Source: Amoebophrya sp. A120 | Taxonomy: Eukaryota > Sar > Dinophyceae > Syndiniales > Amoebophryaceae | Length of the DNA stretch: 64,000 nt | Direction of reading: 5' to 3' | Assembly: GCA_905178155.1 (NCBI GenBank) | Contig: CAJINV010000005.1 | Coordinates: 8,852,728-8,916,727, forward strand | Shown here: in pieces, positions 45,505 through 56,417 of the stretch | How positions within the stretch are numbered: position 1 is the first letter of the stretch | How the letters are laid out: each line of letters begins with the position of its first letter | Notes under the pieces: generated by a model | The model's input: only the letters and a program-made list of their open reading frames with translations | The model's database searches: none | Told to the model about the DNA's origin: nothing | Translations under genes and position numbers: made by a program

Positions 45505-46105
45505 ATGAGTCGACTGTTGTCTGCATCCAAGAAATATCAAATGCGAATAAGCCTGGGTTTGGAAGATTGCAAGACTTGTCATGCAGGTTTTCCATGGCTC
45601 TGGTTCTGGAATGCGGTACCTAGCATAACAAACTGCTCAGTGAGATCCTTACTATGCCTATCGTGAATGAGAAGCTCCCTCTTAACTTGGTCAAAGCCGC
45701 AAACTGGACAGCTTTTGGTAATCATGCATCACAGATTTTGCTCTGCATAATCCAGACGAAGCATGACAAGTTGGAACACGTCCAGACCCAGACATATTTG
45801 CACTGGAAAAGAGAGTCGTGGCGTTGGAGTGTAGAGCTCTGCGCTCGATAGGGACTCGTGTTGACGCAGGAGCGTATCATGTTCATGTTGCAGAAAATGA
45901 AAAAGAAATATGCTTTGGCGTCCTCCTACTAGAAATCACAGGAAGCAAAATTTATCATGCCGTATCTTCACGAAAATTGTTTGGCGTCGTTCATCACACT
46001 CTGCGTGTACTTTCGCATTCTTACAGCCACGCTACAAAAAGAAAAACAAAAAGCGTTTTTGCATCACAGAAGAAAAAGCGAACGCCAAAGCTGGGCGACG
46101 GATAG
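45505..46105 (+). CDS. 106-aa protein
   Basis: Exons 45505-45534 (MSRLLSASKK) and 45815-46105; 321 nt with stop. The ATG is downstream of an in-frame TAG. The core has alternating hydrophobic strands (AGAYHVHVAENEKEICFGVL, LLEITGSKIYHAV) and the tail is basic (KSVFASQKKKRTPK). One introner. No family recognised. Confidence 0.7.
45535..45809. mobile_element. Introner, family F1
   Basis: F1 TIRs, last bases mutated (GGAAA for GGATA). TSD AGAAA / AGAGA (4/5). Confidence 0.88.
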
Positions 46106-46646
46106 GCGGTCGCGGTTCATCGTCCTACGCAGAAGCGAGCACCTTTCCGTACAGGAAAATCAGTATCCTGTATCAAAAAGCTTGAGTCAGTCACTTCGTA
46201 CACCTCATGTCCACAAAAATGCACTAAACAAGGGCGGACGTTCCTACTCCTAGAAGATGTCTTTCGATACAAAATAAACGCAACACGACACGCCCCCTAC
46301 TCAGAAATGCAAAACGTCCTTACCTCGAGCTTTTCTCAGGATACGGAAAACAAACGCGACGGAACCGAAGGCAATAAGCACTCTTCCTGGAATATCAAAA
46401 GAAAAAATCCCCCCTCCGCATGTTAAAGTGGAAACCCTTAATGCGGCATTAGTGTACACAAATTTGTCTTGCAGTAGGGGACTGCACGAAGCAGATACTA
46501 AGCCTAAGCTCGGGTCTTGTAGTGCAGGCCCTTAGCATGGCAGAAGTCCGCCCTGCAGGTCTTACAGCATTGCAAATCGCCCGCATACCGTGGCGGAGTC
46601 TACTCTGGATTTTCCTTCATGCAAGACAGACAGGATTTGTGGTCTT

Positions 46647-47809
46647 CCCACATCGACACTCATCTGATGATGATGATGTTGGCAGTGTGCCCCTTAAGCG
46701 GACTGCTGCTTGCTACTCCCTCCTCCAGCCCGAGAGCAGCTGAACGCCGATCTTCTATGACGAACAGTTGATCTATACCTTAGGGGCGCGGCTGTTATGA
46801 GGCTAGGTTTTTTCGGACTTGGGTGTGGGCCACACTCACTCACACGTCGTTCAGGGGGGACCAAACACGCACACACTGTAGCATTTCTGCATGGGTGTAG
46901 GGCGAATCTGATCAGCAACCGAGCCGGGGCTATGAGCCTTGTTTTTTAGGTCCGGCGCGGAGAGTACTTAAACTCCACAACGGCTCGGTCACTGTAGCTC
47001 GAGCACCGGACCCACTGCGTATGCCATGACGCAGCGCATACATGAACGACGTCCCACCGTCAGTGATTACTTCTAGACGAGCCTTGCCAGAAGAAGCACG
47101 CACCGACCTCCCAATCCGGCACATGGATCCTTTCCCTGCTAAGTTTTTGATTGTAAAGTGAGACCAGGGAACGCCCCCCGGGGACGGCGCGACTCACCTG
47201 CCTACCTGCGCACTAGCGCCTAGCGCTATCGAGCGGCCCCCAAATCGTCGCCATTCGCCATTCGAGCTAAAGCAAGAGGGGGGGCGGGTGCTCCATACAA
47301 AGATACATGTAAAAGGTTACGCTTTTGCCACGCACGCGCCCACGCCGTGGGATCGTGCTTCATGCAACATGTGGCAGCTTCGCTCACTCAAGGATACCCG
47401 TAAGCACGCGGAAGTAGCTGGTGACGGCGCAGACAAGGAGAAACCTGGCGGCAAGGTCCCCCCTTGCGCCAGGGAGGAAATTGAGACGAGTAGGGGAAAC
47501 GGGCGCGCCATGTGCGACAGCGCGCATTTTTTTTTTTTTTTTTTCGCTCCTGGGCCTTGCCCTTTGGGTTTTTCTCCTTCCCTCGTTCTTGGCGAACAGT
47601 GAGAACAACAGCGCCCGGCTGTTCGTTGGTCCCTGCCTTGTAGCTCCAGCTCAGGCGTTCTTTTTCTCTTTGAGTTTTTTCGTGTGTCGCGTCCTTTTTT
47701 ACAGGCGAAGAAGAAGTAGTGCTTTTTCGTAAGAAGAAGCAATCCTCTTGGTTGTTTCGGAAGAGACGTTTTTTCGAAGTGGAAGAAGTAGTTATTGAAG
47801 TAGCTTGCT
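46647..47809. other. Left part of the insertion, non-coding
   Basis: GC-rich, with an 18-20 nt T-run near 47527. Long overlapping ORFs on both strands around 47.3-48.0 kb appear to be composition artefacts. Confidence 0.4.
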
Positions 47810-49144
47810 CTAGAATAGCGACTTCCATGGTCCCCGTCTGAACTTCGACCCTGGTGAGTCGCGGAACATCGACCCTGGAATCCTTCTGGGACCCTCTTCC
47901 CGGCTCTCCTGCGTTTCTTGTGCTGCTTGCTGCTCCGGGGCTGGGTCGTTTCCTGGTGTTGCAGGCTCCGGGCTTCGGAGCTCACCCCAGTCCCCTGAGT
48001 TGCTCCGTGCTCGTTTGCGGCTTTTCCCAGTCCCTTTCGCACCTGGGGGCTGCGAGCTCGAGGACGATGAGCTGGATGCGCTAGGAGGATCCCCCTCTAC
48101 TAGCCTGCTGAGGTATTTAGCGATCGCGTCCTCGTCGAGGCAGTCCCAGCCTAGTGGATGATATGCGTTCTTCATCGGCTGGTCTTTTCCGTTGGCCTGG
48201 TGCGCCTGCTCTTGCGCAGGGGGGCCCCCGCTTGCCTGTGCGCCGTGTGCGGCCGCTTCGCCCTGGTTTTGCGATTGTTCCTGCTCGCCTAGCAGTGCTG
48301 CCGTGAGGAATTCCGTTCGCTCGCGTCTGCTCATTTCCGGCCACTGTTGCACTGGTTCGAATTTGAAGGCATCCTCACCGTAGTCAAACACGGGCCAGTC
48401 AGCGTAACAGTCGTGGTCTGCTACATTCACTACTGTTAGCCCAGTGGAGATCGTGGGAGGCGCTTTGGCTGTCACCCACGATCTGTCTTCGTCCGCGTCA
48501 TGCCTACACTGCTTGATTACCACGTGGCCGAGCTTTTGCAACGCTTCGACTCTTTCTACCAGTGCGAGGACTATTCCTAAGCCCCTGCGCAATGGACCGC
48601 GTGTCTTGATCCAGAGCTTGCGGTAGTCCTCTAGCCGGAAGCACACGCTGGCTGTTTGTGGCCAGGATGCTATAGCGTCCATAAGCACTATCGCATTGTT
48701 GCAATATGCCGCGAAGCGCTGCGCTTCTTCTCTTTCCTCTGTTCCTAGGTGCGCGTCGCTGGTCTTAGCCGCTAGAACCGGAATACCTTTACCCATTTTC
48801 TCCATTTCGCAAGCTACTGTCGTGCCTATGTCGGTGTGGGCGAAGATAGAGACTGTCTTCGTGGTGCGTGCTTTCGCTTTTGGGTCGACAAGCTCCGAAC
48901 GGTCTGGAACTATACCGCATGCGCGTAAGTCGGAAGAGCTTGGCAGGCGCGTGCTCGCCCCGTCGACAAGTGCTGTGGCCAGCGCTAGGTCCGCCCGGCG
49001 TCGGTTTTCGATCGCTGTAGTGTCTGCGTCGTTGACTCCAGCGAGGCCTTCGCCCAAAATACGCACCGGGAAAGTCGCCCATCTAACCAGTCCATCCATA
49101 TCCGTAAGGATGTTCTTTTGGGAGAGTCCTCTCAGGATCTTCAT
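47810..49144 (-). CDS. 444-aa ORF inside the split F2 element
   Basis: ATG at 49144 (MKILRGLSQKNILTDMDG) to stop at 47810. The first ~260 residues look globular (VSIFAHTDIGTTVACEMEKM, AAYCNNAIVLMDAIASWPQT, GLTVVNVADHDCYADWPVF). The rest is low complexity: Gln/Ala-rich, an S-run, and a basic patch (GKSRKRARSN). CTTGCAG directly before the ATG could be a splice acceptor. No reverse transcriptase, integrase, zinc-knuckle or DDE pattern is visible to me. It is more GC-rich than neighbouring genes. It could be an element-borne protein or a host gene that landed here. Confidence 0.62.
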   Translation of the reverse strand: MKILRGLSQKNILTDMDGLVRWATFPVRILGEGLAGVNDADTTAIENRRRADLALATALVDGASTRLPSSSDLRACGIVPDRSELVDPKAKARTTKTVSIFAHTDIGTTVACEMEKMGKGIPVLAAKTSDAHLGTEEREEAQRFAAYCNNAIVLMDAIASWPQTASVCFRLEDYRKLWIKTRGPLRRGLGIVLALVERVEALQKLGHVVIKQCRHDADEDRSWVTAKAPPTISTGLTVVNVADHDCYADWPVFDYGEDAFKFEPVQQWPEMSRRERTEFLTAALLGEQEQSQNQGEAAAHGAQASGGPPAQEQAHQANGKDQPMKNAYHPLGWDCLDEDAIAKYLSRLVEGDPPSASSSSSSSSQPPGAKGTGKSRKRARSNSGDWGELRSPEPATPGNDPAPEQQAAQETQESREEGPRRIPGSMFRDSPGSKFRRGPWKSLF

Positions 49145-49379
49145 CTGCAAGGATGTATATAAATTAAATTTTCAGAAGGATGCACTTTCGATAGGGAGGG
49201 GGGGGAATTTTTCCATACGATACCCTAAACCTTCTGCTTCCACCACGTGGTCCGTCAGCACACTCAGGATCACCGTGAGGCATGAGAATGAACAAGTTCC
49301 CCTCCCCCGGATTGCAAGGCATTTACAGCAACAGTGAGACGAGCACGAAGCCCAGGCTTCTGGTCTAATCTGCATGACA

Positions 49380-50174
49380 AACTTCCACACGGAGGGAAGT
49401 CTCCACGGCTTTCCCCGATTCGTCATGCAACTACTGCAATGGACAAGAGAAAAAATACGAATCGCCGCGTTTTGTACTTTGCATCACAAACGGGGAAAGC
49501 GCCAGCTGTTCACGTTCATACAACGAGAACGAAGCACGAAACTGGGAAAAAGCTGATGTGTTCCAGGAGCGCGTTCAAATTCTCGAGGAAAGTCCCGGCA
49601 CCGGTGCTACTCCACGACTGGTACAGTTCCAGGGCTTATGCACGTACACAAGCGTCCCGTCAGTATACATTGCATGATAGCAACCAGCTGGGTGATCACC
49701 AGGACAACCTCGAATTATCATGCAAGCTCAGTCGGCAAAGAAAGATCTGGCATGCAAGATTGCAATGTATACAGGAGTGCGAGACTTTTGCACAGGATAC
49801 TGCTTCTGTTATGCATTGCAAACATGTCTGAAATTGGAAGAGTTCGACGAGTCTGTCATGCCAAATCTGAATCGTGCAAAAAATCTGTGTTGCATCAAAC
49901 CGCCAAAGCTGCTCATTTCTTGCCACACATCAAAAGGCAAGTCTCTCATGCGGAAGAGAAATTATAGAAGCTTTTTCAAAATTTGTCTTGCTTACAGTCC
50001 ACCTGTGTAATCCACGATATGCATGACAAACCTTGCAATCTTCGTCTTCCAGACCCAGAGATATGTGCATCCGATACCTATCAGGTGTACACAATTCCCC
50101 ACTCTCCTTGTTCTTACAACTCCTGTGTTGCGGCCAGCAGCTCCCGAAGGTATTCGTGTTCTTGCCTTCGCTGA
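49380..50174 (+). CDS. Cys-containing protein with a 5-nt micro-exon (5' end unresolved)
   Basis: Open from about 49380 to 49636, then exon 49805-49809, then 50082-50174 with TGA. In-frame text: CNYCNGQEKKYESPRFVLC, NWEKADVFQERVQILEESPG, ATPRLVQFQGFCQVYTI, and a Ser/Arg/Cys tail (SSSRRYSCSCLR). No ATG occurs in the open part, so an upstream exon is missing; a weak F6-like end near 49260 may mark another introner. No family recognised. Confidence 0.6.
49637..49799. mobile_element. Introner, diverged family F7
   Basis: Ends TATGCACGTACACAAGCGTC and inverted GAGACTTTTGCACAGGATA. TSD GGGCT / CTGCT (3/5). Confidence 0.82.
49810..50076. mobile_element. Introner, family F1
   Basis: F1 TIRs. TSD TCTGT / CCTAT (3/5). 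Starts 10 bp after the previous introner ends. Confidence 0.85.
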
Positions 50175-50490
50175 TATGAATTTGAGCTTGATTGTGATTT
50201 AAATTTTTTCTTAAAAAAAAAAACGCAAATGCCTTCGCTGTGCTCTGATGAAGCTAAAGCCTTGCTTAGCTGCTATCTGGTTTTTATTGCACAAGGAAAG
50301 TGAGACGTTGTCACGCACGATATTCGTCACAGCGAGGTACACTGACACCGTACTGGTTTATCCTGCAGAAAATTACTAGCGGACGAAGATCATGCAAAAA
50401 GTATTCAACATCGCAGCATGGTCAAGACGTATTTTATTTCGCAGAATTTCTCCTGTCTATTTAGCGTCCATCTGCAACACAAATGGGGTA
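50175..50490. other. Convergent 3' spacer
   Basis: Between the ends of a plus and a minus gene. A-rich run at 50212-50223; nothing else seen. Confidence 0.35.
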
Positions 50491-52398
50491 CTATAGTCGG
50501 AAGTATTCAATATTTTTTCTGTAGGATAATGTTATAAGCGAGACCGACGCCATAAGGAGGAGCTGTGTGGTCTACCCTGTTTAAAAACGTCCCCACGCCG
50601 GAGTCAGGGTGCGACTTTCTGACGTTTTTCTACAGACCCTTACTTAATCTTTGACCGCTGCGCATGACAAGTTTGGGCTCGTAGCGTACTGAGGATTAGC
50701 TAGAAAAGCCGCATCACAAATCGATATATATCACGCTGATTCTAGCATCACAAAGTCGAACTTCCAGACAGCATTACAAAACGCTCCTCATGGAGCTCCT
50801 GCGCATGAGACGCATTTCTTTAGACTCACTTAGACATGCCATTTTGCATGACAACTCTTGGGTGGGGGCGTTTTTACACGGGATATGGTCAGAGGGTAGT
50901 TTCTCTCTAGCTGGTTATGCATTGCAAACACGTCTGGGTCTGGAAGATGGATTGCCAAATTTGTCATGCTTGTCTGACAAGACTCGAGATTCTGTGTCTG
51001 TTCTCGATGGGCGCAAATGACTGAGTGAAAAGATCCGGCTGCTTGTCATGCAAAAACGCAGCTTGCCATTCGTAGTCGAAACGCAAGACGAAGTAGCCCG
51101 GAAATTTGTAATGCGTGGCTGCGTATGGCTGCGCAGCGCACCTACCATTTGCATTCAGATTCACTTTCTAGCATTACAACTTTCCAGACGCTGACGTATT
51201 TTCAGTCGATACCACGACGCCATTTTGGTTTTCTCTTCCTCTTCGATTTTTATTATAGGGAAAGGCGTATCCCGAAAACCATATTCAGCATTACCTTGTT
51301 TGACAAACACGTAAGCACGTACAGGTTGTAAGAGATGGCGTCATAAATGCCAGAAAACCAAGGCTCGTCGTCACGAGCAAATTGCGAAAGCGGATTGGGA
51401 TTTTTGTTTATCTTTATTCTTTCCTCTGTTAGAAACACACAGTCTTGCGAAAAATTTAATATGGCATGACAAACTGCACCTTTCCCTATGATAGTTGCAC
51501 TGGTAGCGTCGGAGTGTTTGTTCGTCTTTTTCCGGTTCCGGGTAGAAGCTGCGACTTGTTCGTTCGGCCCGTCCTGCCCTCTCGGCGTAAAAAACGGCGA
51601 GGCGGGGATGAGCTGCGTCTCGTTGTCGAGCTTGAGTTTGTACGTGTTATCTCCACTGGAATTCGCCATTGCGAATGCGTCCTCCATGATCTTCCACTGC
51701 TCGTCGTGGGCGTCCCTCGCTTCTTGCGTGTATGGTACTTATTGAGAGGAAAAATCCCCCCTCCCCATATTGAAAAGGTACGCTTCCAAAAATTTGCGTT
51801 GCGGATTTGCGGCCACAAATCACATCCGTCTTGCAAGAAGACAAGGGCAGAAGCTTCCGCCCCATTATGGAATCGATTTGTCATGCTGTTGGGCCTAAAG
51901 GGGGGCCGTTTGCCATGCTGAACTACTAGACCCATACGCCCCTACCAAACCTGGGGATCTGGCCGCAGTGCCTCTCTGCAATACAAAGCTGGTTTGTGGT
52001 CACAAATCAGCATCACAAATTTCCGTTTTGATATGGGGAGGGGGGATTTTTCATTTTGATAGTACTTTTTTGCTATTCTCCCAGGATTTTTTCTGGCCCC
52101 TCAGCTTCTGTTTCAAGTCCTTTAGCTCCTCGAGCGTGCCCTCGTTAGGGATTGTCACCAGCGAGTTCCTCGGGCGTCCGTTATTTTCAACTTCCTCCTT
52201 CTTCTCCTCTTCTTGTTCTTCCGATTCCGGTTCTTTATTTTTTTTCATTTTCGCCTTCATTTTGTTCGCGGCTGCGGACGAAGAAGTAGAAGAAGCAGCA
52301 GCGGCTGGCGCCGACTTTTTCGCAGTGCTTTTCATGCTCCTGCTGCTACCGCTGGAGGAGACGGCCAGCTTTTTCATGGCCTTGACCATTGATTTCAT
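50491..52398 (-). CDS. 283-aa protein with C-terminal membrane segment
   Basis: Exons 52398-52062, 51734-51480, 51425-51295, 51238-51212, 50910-50886, 50567-50491; 852 nt, exact. Introns 1, 4 and 5 are introners. Introns 2 (51479-51426, GTGCAG to AACAG, 54 nt, could be retained in frame) and 3 (51294-51239, GTAATG to AAGAG, 56 nt) are GT-AG. N-terminus basic and Ser/Ala-rich (KKSAPAAAASSTSSSAAANK), then acidic and charged, then ETQLIPASPFFTPRG, RDDEPWFSGIYDAISYNLYV and a hydrophobic end (TQLLLMASVSLITL). The frame stays open above the ATG to CATCCTAG at about 52440, so an upstream exon is possible. No family recognised. Confidence 0.75.
50573..50885. mobile_element. Introner, family F5
   Basis: F5 ends (TACCCTGTTTAAAAACG; inverted GTTTTTACACGGGATA). 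Perfect TSD TGGTC at 50568-50572 and 50886-50890. Confidence 0.92.
50916..51211. mobile_element. Introner, family F1
   Basis: F1 TIRs, right end diverged (GTATTTTCAGTCGATA). Flanks CTGGT and CCACG do not match; frame intact (M-A-S-W-L-E-R-N). Confidence 0.8.
51740..52061. mobile_element. Introner, family F2
   Basis: F2 TIRs. Perfect TSD GTACT at 51735-51739 and 52062-52066. Confidence 0.93.
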
Positions 52399-52548
52399 TT
52401 TTCCGTGAATGGGGCAACACGGCTCCACACGCTCACGCTCGTGCTCGTCCTCTAGGATGAAAGAACTAAAAACTTGCTATTTATTCCCCCTTCCAACGCA
52501 CAACAGCTTTTTGGTGCAACACAATGGGAGCTGAATCCGTGTGCACAG

Positions 52549-52785
52549 TCAGGGTCGTGATCGTGTTGCTGTTGCCAACTCATACTTATTAATTATGGGT
52601 GGTAGTAAAATACTGCAATGTCTGGAAATTATCTTTCGGAGGTAAGAAGGGGCCGCGTCGTATATTTTCATGGTAATTAAGGCGTCAACATGTTTTTTTG
52701 GGGTGGGGCTAACCAAGAGTGTACTCAACAAAGCAAAGATGGCGACAGATAACGCAGACGCCACACAAATCTCTCCTCTTGCTTG
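52549..52785 (-). CDS. Candidate exon with signal-anchor-like segment
   Basis: Open minus frame with a hydrophobic stretch (VASALSVAIFALLSTLLVS), ending at a stop at 52549. It might be a 5' exon of the 283-aa gene or an independent ORF. No ATG at its start and no proven splice partner. Confidence 0.28.
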   Translation of the reverse strand, partial: QARGEICVASALSVAIFALLSTLLVSPTPKKHVDALITMKIYDAAPSYLRKIISRHCSILLPPIINKYELATATRSRP

Positions 52786-53089
52786 CAATAAGGAAACTGT
52801 TTAATCCTTTTCATCTCCCCGCAAACACTAAAACAGAAAACGCTCATAAATGGCTCAAGCACTGACGTGTCAAAACAATAACAGTTAAGCCTCTCGCGCG
52901 TTTCCTGCCGTAAGTATCTATAGCACATGGATTCCCGCCCCTTGAGATATCATCTGTTGAACACTTGCATCTTCACCCGGAAAGGTTCTTTATCTTTTCC
53001 GCCCCCTTTTTGACCATATAAAAACAGCACAAGCTTCGAGGCGAGAAATTACTATGGTGTGGGCTGCTTAGTACAGAAGCGCGGGCGGG

Positions 53090-53601
53090 CGCCAGGAAGA
53101 AACCTTCACCAAGGGCACAGCAGTGGGGCCTATCCCCCCCGTGCGAAACAGGCCGGCGCGGTGGCCTTCCGAAATATATCCCCGGGGGCTCCGGGATATA
53201 TAAACCGCCACCACGGGCACAACAGTCGGGCCCCTCCCCGCGCGAAACAGGCTGGGGCGGTGGCTTTCGTAGGTTTATCCCGGGCCGCCCTGGGATAAAC
53301 TTCCACCACGGGCACAGCTGTGGGCTTTATCCCCGCCCAAAACAGGCTGGGCGGATGACTGTCGTAAGCTTAGCCCGAGCCGTCCTGGGATAAACCTCCA
53401 CCACGGGCACAGGAGTGGGGTTTATCCCCGCGCGAAACAGGCTGGGGCGGTGGCTTTCGTAGGTTTATCCCCGGCCGCCCTGGGATAAACTTCCACCACG
53501 GGCACGGCAGTGGGCTTTATCCCCGCCCCAAACAGGCTGGGAGGATGACTGTCGTAGGTTTATCCCGAGCCGTCCTGGGATAAACCTCCACCACGGGCAC
53601 A
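53090..53601. repeat. ~95-bp tandem repeat with alternating dimer, cut by gap
   Basis: Units begin near 53105, 53208, 53301, 53395, 53490 and 53585 (CCACCACGGGCACAGC-type start, GGTTTATCCC later). Two subtypes alternate: one with GGGGCGGTGGCTTTCGTAGG, the other with GATGACTGTCGTA. The array runs into the N block. Confidence 0.9.
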
Positions 53602-53701
53602 NNNNNNNNNNNNNNNNNNNNNNNNNNNNNNNNNNNNNNNNNNNNNNNNNNNNNNNNNNNNNNNNNNNNNNNNNNNNNNNNNNNNNNNNNNNNNNNNNNN
53701 N
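53602..53701. other. Assembly gap, 100 N
   Basis: A run of N at the edge of the tandem array; the true length is unknown. Confidence 0.98.
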
Positions 53702-55650
53702 GGACATGGTCCGAATCACGCACCTAGAAATCACGCACCTAGAATCACGCACCCATCGCACGCACCCAAAAGGTGCGTGCTGTGGGTGCGCGCGCGCCAG
53801 GTGCGCCGAGGTGAGGCCAGGCGCGCTGCCCGGTGCGGTGCGTCGAGGTGTGGCGCGCGCGGACGACGCCGGGCGGGATTTCCAGCTTGCTAGGCCAGAG
53901 CAGACAGGCTAGGCCGCACGGCAGCGCGCCCGCGCGAGTGCGCTCGCCCCGCGCCCTTGAGGAACTTGACAGGGCCTCGGCCGGGCACGGCCTCGAGCGA
54001 CCGGCGGGCCCCCCCTGGAGGAACTTGACGGGCGGAGGCTTCCGCGCGCTACCTTGCTGGCTCGAGCCCCGCCGGGCCCGGCCCATCGCCCCGGCAATCG
54101 CCTCCCGCGCGGCTGGGCTCCGCCAGCCCCGAGGGGCCGGCCGAGAAGCGGGCGGAGTCCCGCCCCCCCCAACGTCGAGTGAGGCGGGCGCCACAGCCCA
54201 CCGCCGCCCGCAAGCCCGGGCCGCGGGCTGATGGTCGCGCGTCGGTTCGTCGCGGGCCGGGCAGCATGCGGGCCCGGGAGCGAGTTGGCAGGCTGGCTGG
54301 CTCCCGAGGCGAGAGCGGGCGCGCTCGCAGGCAGAGAGAAGGCAGCGGCGCGGGGACGGGCGCGGCGCCCGGCAATCGCATCGCCAGGGCCCGCCCGCGT
54401 ATGCTTTCCCGGCCGCGCCGACCCTTGCAGGGCAGCAGCGTGCGCCCCGAAGGCCCCCCGACATAGGCTCGCGCTCCTGGCCGGGCAGGCGCCACCTGCC
54501 GGCCACTTACACACGCCGGGGCGCGCAGACCCATGGCGCCACGTGCTCACGCGCTTCTTATTTTCATGCCCCCCCGCGCTGGCCCGCCAGTCTAGGCGCG
54601 GGGTTACGCGCCACGGAAAGCAGTGGCGACCCCTTGCTGCATCTACGAAAAGCGACTCCCGGTCGGCGCTCCACCACCTACAAAAAAACACCTATGACCA
54701 CGAAACAGCGCCCCAAAAAACAGATATCAACATACAGAACTGCGCGCCGCCCGAACCAACGACGACGACCTAAGGCGGAAAACGAAACGCCATGCAAATC
54801 AAATCCATCTCCATGCCAAGTCTGTGTCTCTCACCTTGTTTTATCTGCCGCACGCAGCAGATGCTAAAAGTGCAGCAGTTTGCATTGCGTTTACATTTTG
54901 TCAGAGCGAATTCTGACACGAGCGAATTCTGACACTAGATCGCTCGAACTAAGAAAGAGAAAAAGGGAAGAAACCAACGACCCGATGTATCCACAGGTAA
55001 AAATCTAGGAGCACAACCAAAGATAGCACTGCCAGTCAGCCAGATAGTATTTTGTAGCAAGCGTTAGCTACTTTCGCGTTCTTTTTTTGATAGCTAGAAA
55101 ACAAAAAATCTCCTACCAAGGCATAGTGGATAGTTTATTCCTTCTTTTCCAAATTCGTTCGGATGCCACTTTGCGTTCTTTGAGAAACAAAAGTTTAGAT
55201 GTCATCTTGCTTGCATGATTTGAAAACCGAAAATTACAACTTGCGTCTATGAATGCGCAGGAGGCCGTTTGTGTACAGATATAAATATGAATCTACGTCG
55301 CACGTACTTCCAGAAGTTTTTCCTCGTAAGCATCGCTCTTCTGCGTGCCTGGCTATGTGTCTCGTCTTTCCTTTCATTCTGAGCATCGACATGAATTCCG
55401 ACGATGCTTCATTCATTCATAACTTATCTTTTTTACGGATGTAGATAGAGATACTCACTCACTCACTGATGTGTATCCGGGAGAATGAAGCGTGACCCTT
55501 ATAAATATATTGCGAACAAATGCGACCCCTCGTTGGTGTGTGTGCACTTCCTTCACCTTCGTGTTCGTTGGTGCGGCGAGCAGGAACCTGTTGTAAGTTC
55601 AGTAGTTAAGAGTAATTATAATTTGCAATAGTGTCCCTCGGAAGATCTAC
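53702..55650. other. GC-rich then AT-rich region without supported genes
   Basis: 53702-53760 has short ATCACGCACCTAG repeats. 53770-54560 is extremely GC-rich and open in many frames on both strands (253 and 260 codons), which argues against coding. AT-rich sequence follows from about 54640. Confidence 0.5.
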
Positions 55651-55883
55651 GACTTGAAAAAGTGTACTGCTGTGACTGCTTGGAATTGCGACTGCTCTAC
55701 GGCGTCGGCAGCCGCGGCGAGTGTGTCAGTCAGCGCGATTTACTCCTGCAAGTGTGACAAGCTCCTCTAGCATGCCCAGGACATGCCTGAAGTGCTCGGA
55801 ACAAGCGCAATCAGTCCGCGCATCACTCGACTTTGAAACTCTCACACACCAACATGACGCGCATGCATTATGGGCCTGGCATC

Positions 55884-56138
55884 ATGAAGATGAAAAGGCA
55901 CGCGGCGATTTTATTTTTCCTGTCATTTACATTCAGCCGCAGCAAAATAAATATCAAAGGCAACAAAATACCCATACCGCAGGTGCCTCGACGTCTGGTG
56001 GTCGATCATAATGTTGATGTAAAAACCGATATTGTAATCCTTGAAGGTCGGGTGGGGCTGCTTGAAATCTATGTCGTTGATATACCTGTAACATTGCAGA
56101 GCTTCGTATGTTCAAACTTTCCTACTGTGACTGCTTGA
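55884..56138 (+). CDS. 84-aa putative secreted protein (copy 1)
   Basis: MKMKRHAAILFFLSFTFS is a good signal-peptide shape. Mature part: IPIPQVPRRLVVDHNVDV, then GLLEIYVVDIPVTLQSFV. The second half is conserved at protein level in the neighbouring copy, which supports the frame. No family recognised. Confidence 0.52.
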   Translation: MKMKRHAAILFFLSFTFSRSKINIKGNKIPIPQVPRRLVVDHNVDVKTDIVILEGRVGLLEIYVVDIPVTLQSFVCSNFPTVTA

Positions 56139-56417
56139 TGGAATTGCGACTGCTCTACGGCGTCGGCAGCCGCGGCGAGTGTGTCAGTCAGCGCGATTTA
56201 CTACTGCAAGTGTGCCAAGCTCCTCTAGCATGCCCAGGGCATGCCTGAAGTGCCCGGAACAAGAGCAATCAACTCGCGCATCACTCGAGTTTGAACTTTT
56301 CACACATCAAGGCGACGTAACGAAGATGAAAGATGCGCGCCGCTTTTATTTTTTTTTTTCCTGTCATAGTCATTTACATTCAGCTGTAGAACAATAAATA
56401 TTAAAGCGGCCAGCAAA

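Larger units (their letters stand above)
46393..49222. mobile_element. F2 introner split by a 2.5-kb insertion
   Basis: 46393-46646 matches the left part of complete F2 copies (TATCAAAAGAAAAAATCCCC through GCAAGACAGACAGGATTTGT). About 49167-49222 matches the right end (AATTTTCAGAAGGATGC to CCATACGATA). The ~2.5 kb between carries the 444-aa ORF. Flanks TGGAA and CCCTA do not form a TSD. Confidence 0.8.

Noticed and set aside
46640-47150. tRNA, 5S rRNA or spliced-leader gene in the GC-rich non-coding stretch
   Set aside because: No cloverleaf, no B-box-like GGTTCGAATCC and no dinoflagellate spliced-leader sequence found here or elsewhere in the window.
48696-49337. 213-codon plus ORF antisense to the 444-aa ORF
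   Set aside because: It is the shadow of the minus frame and crosses the element end.
53745-54691. ORFs of 253 and 260 codons (minus) and 180 codons (plus)
   Set aside because: All lie in extremely GC-rich DNA that lacks stops in most frames; no motif or consistent frame.
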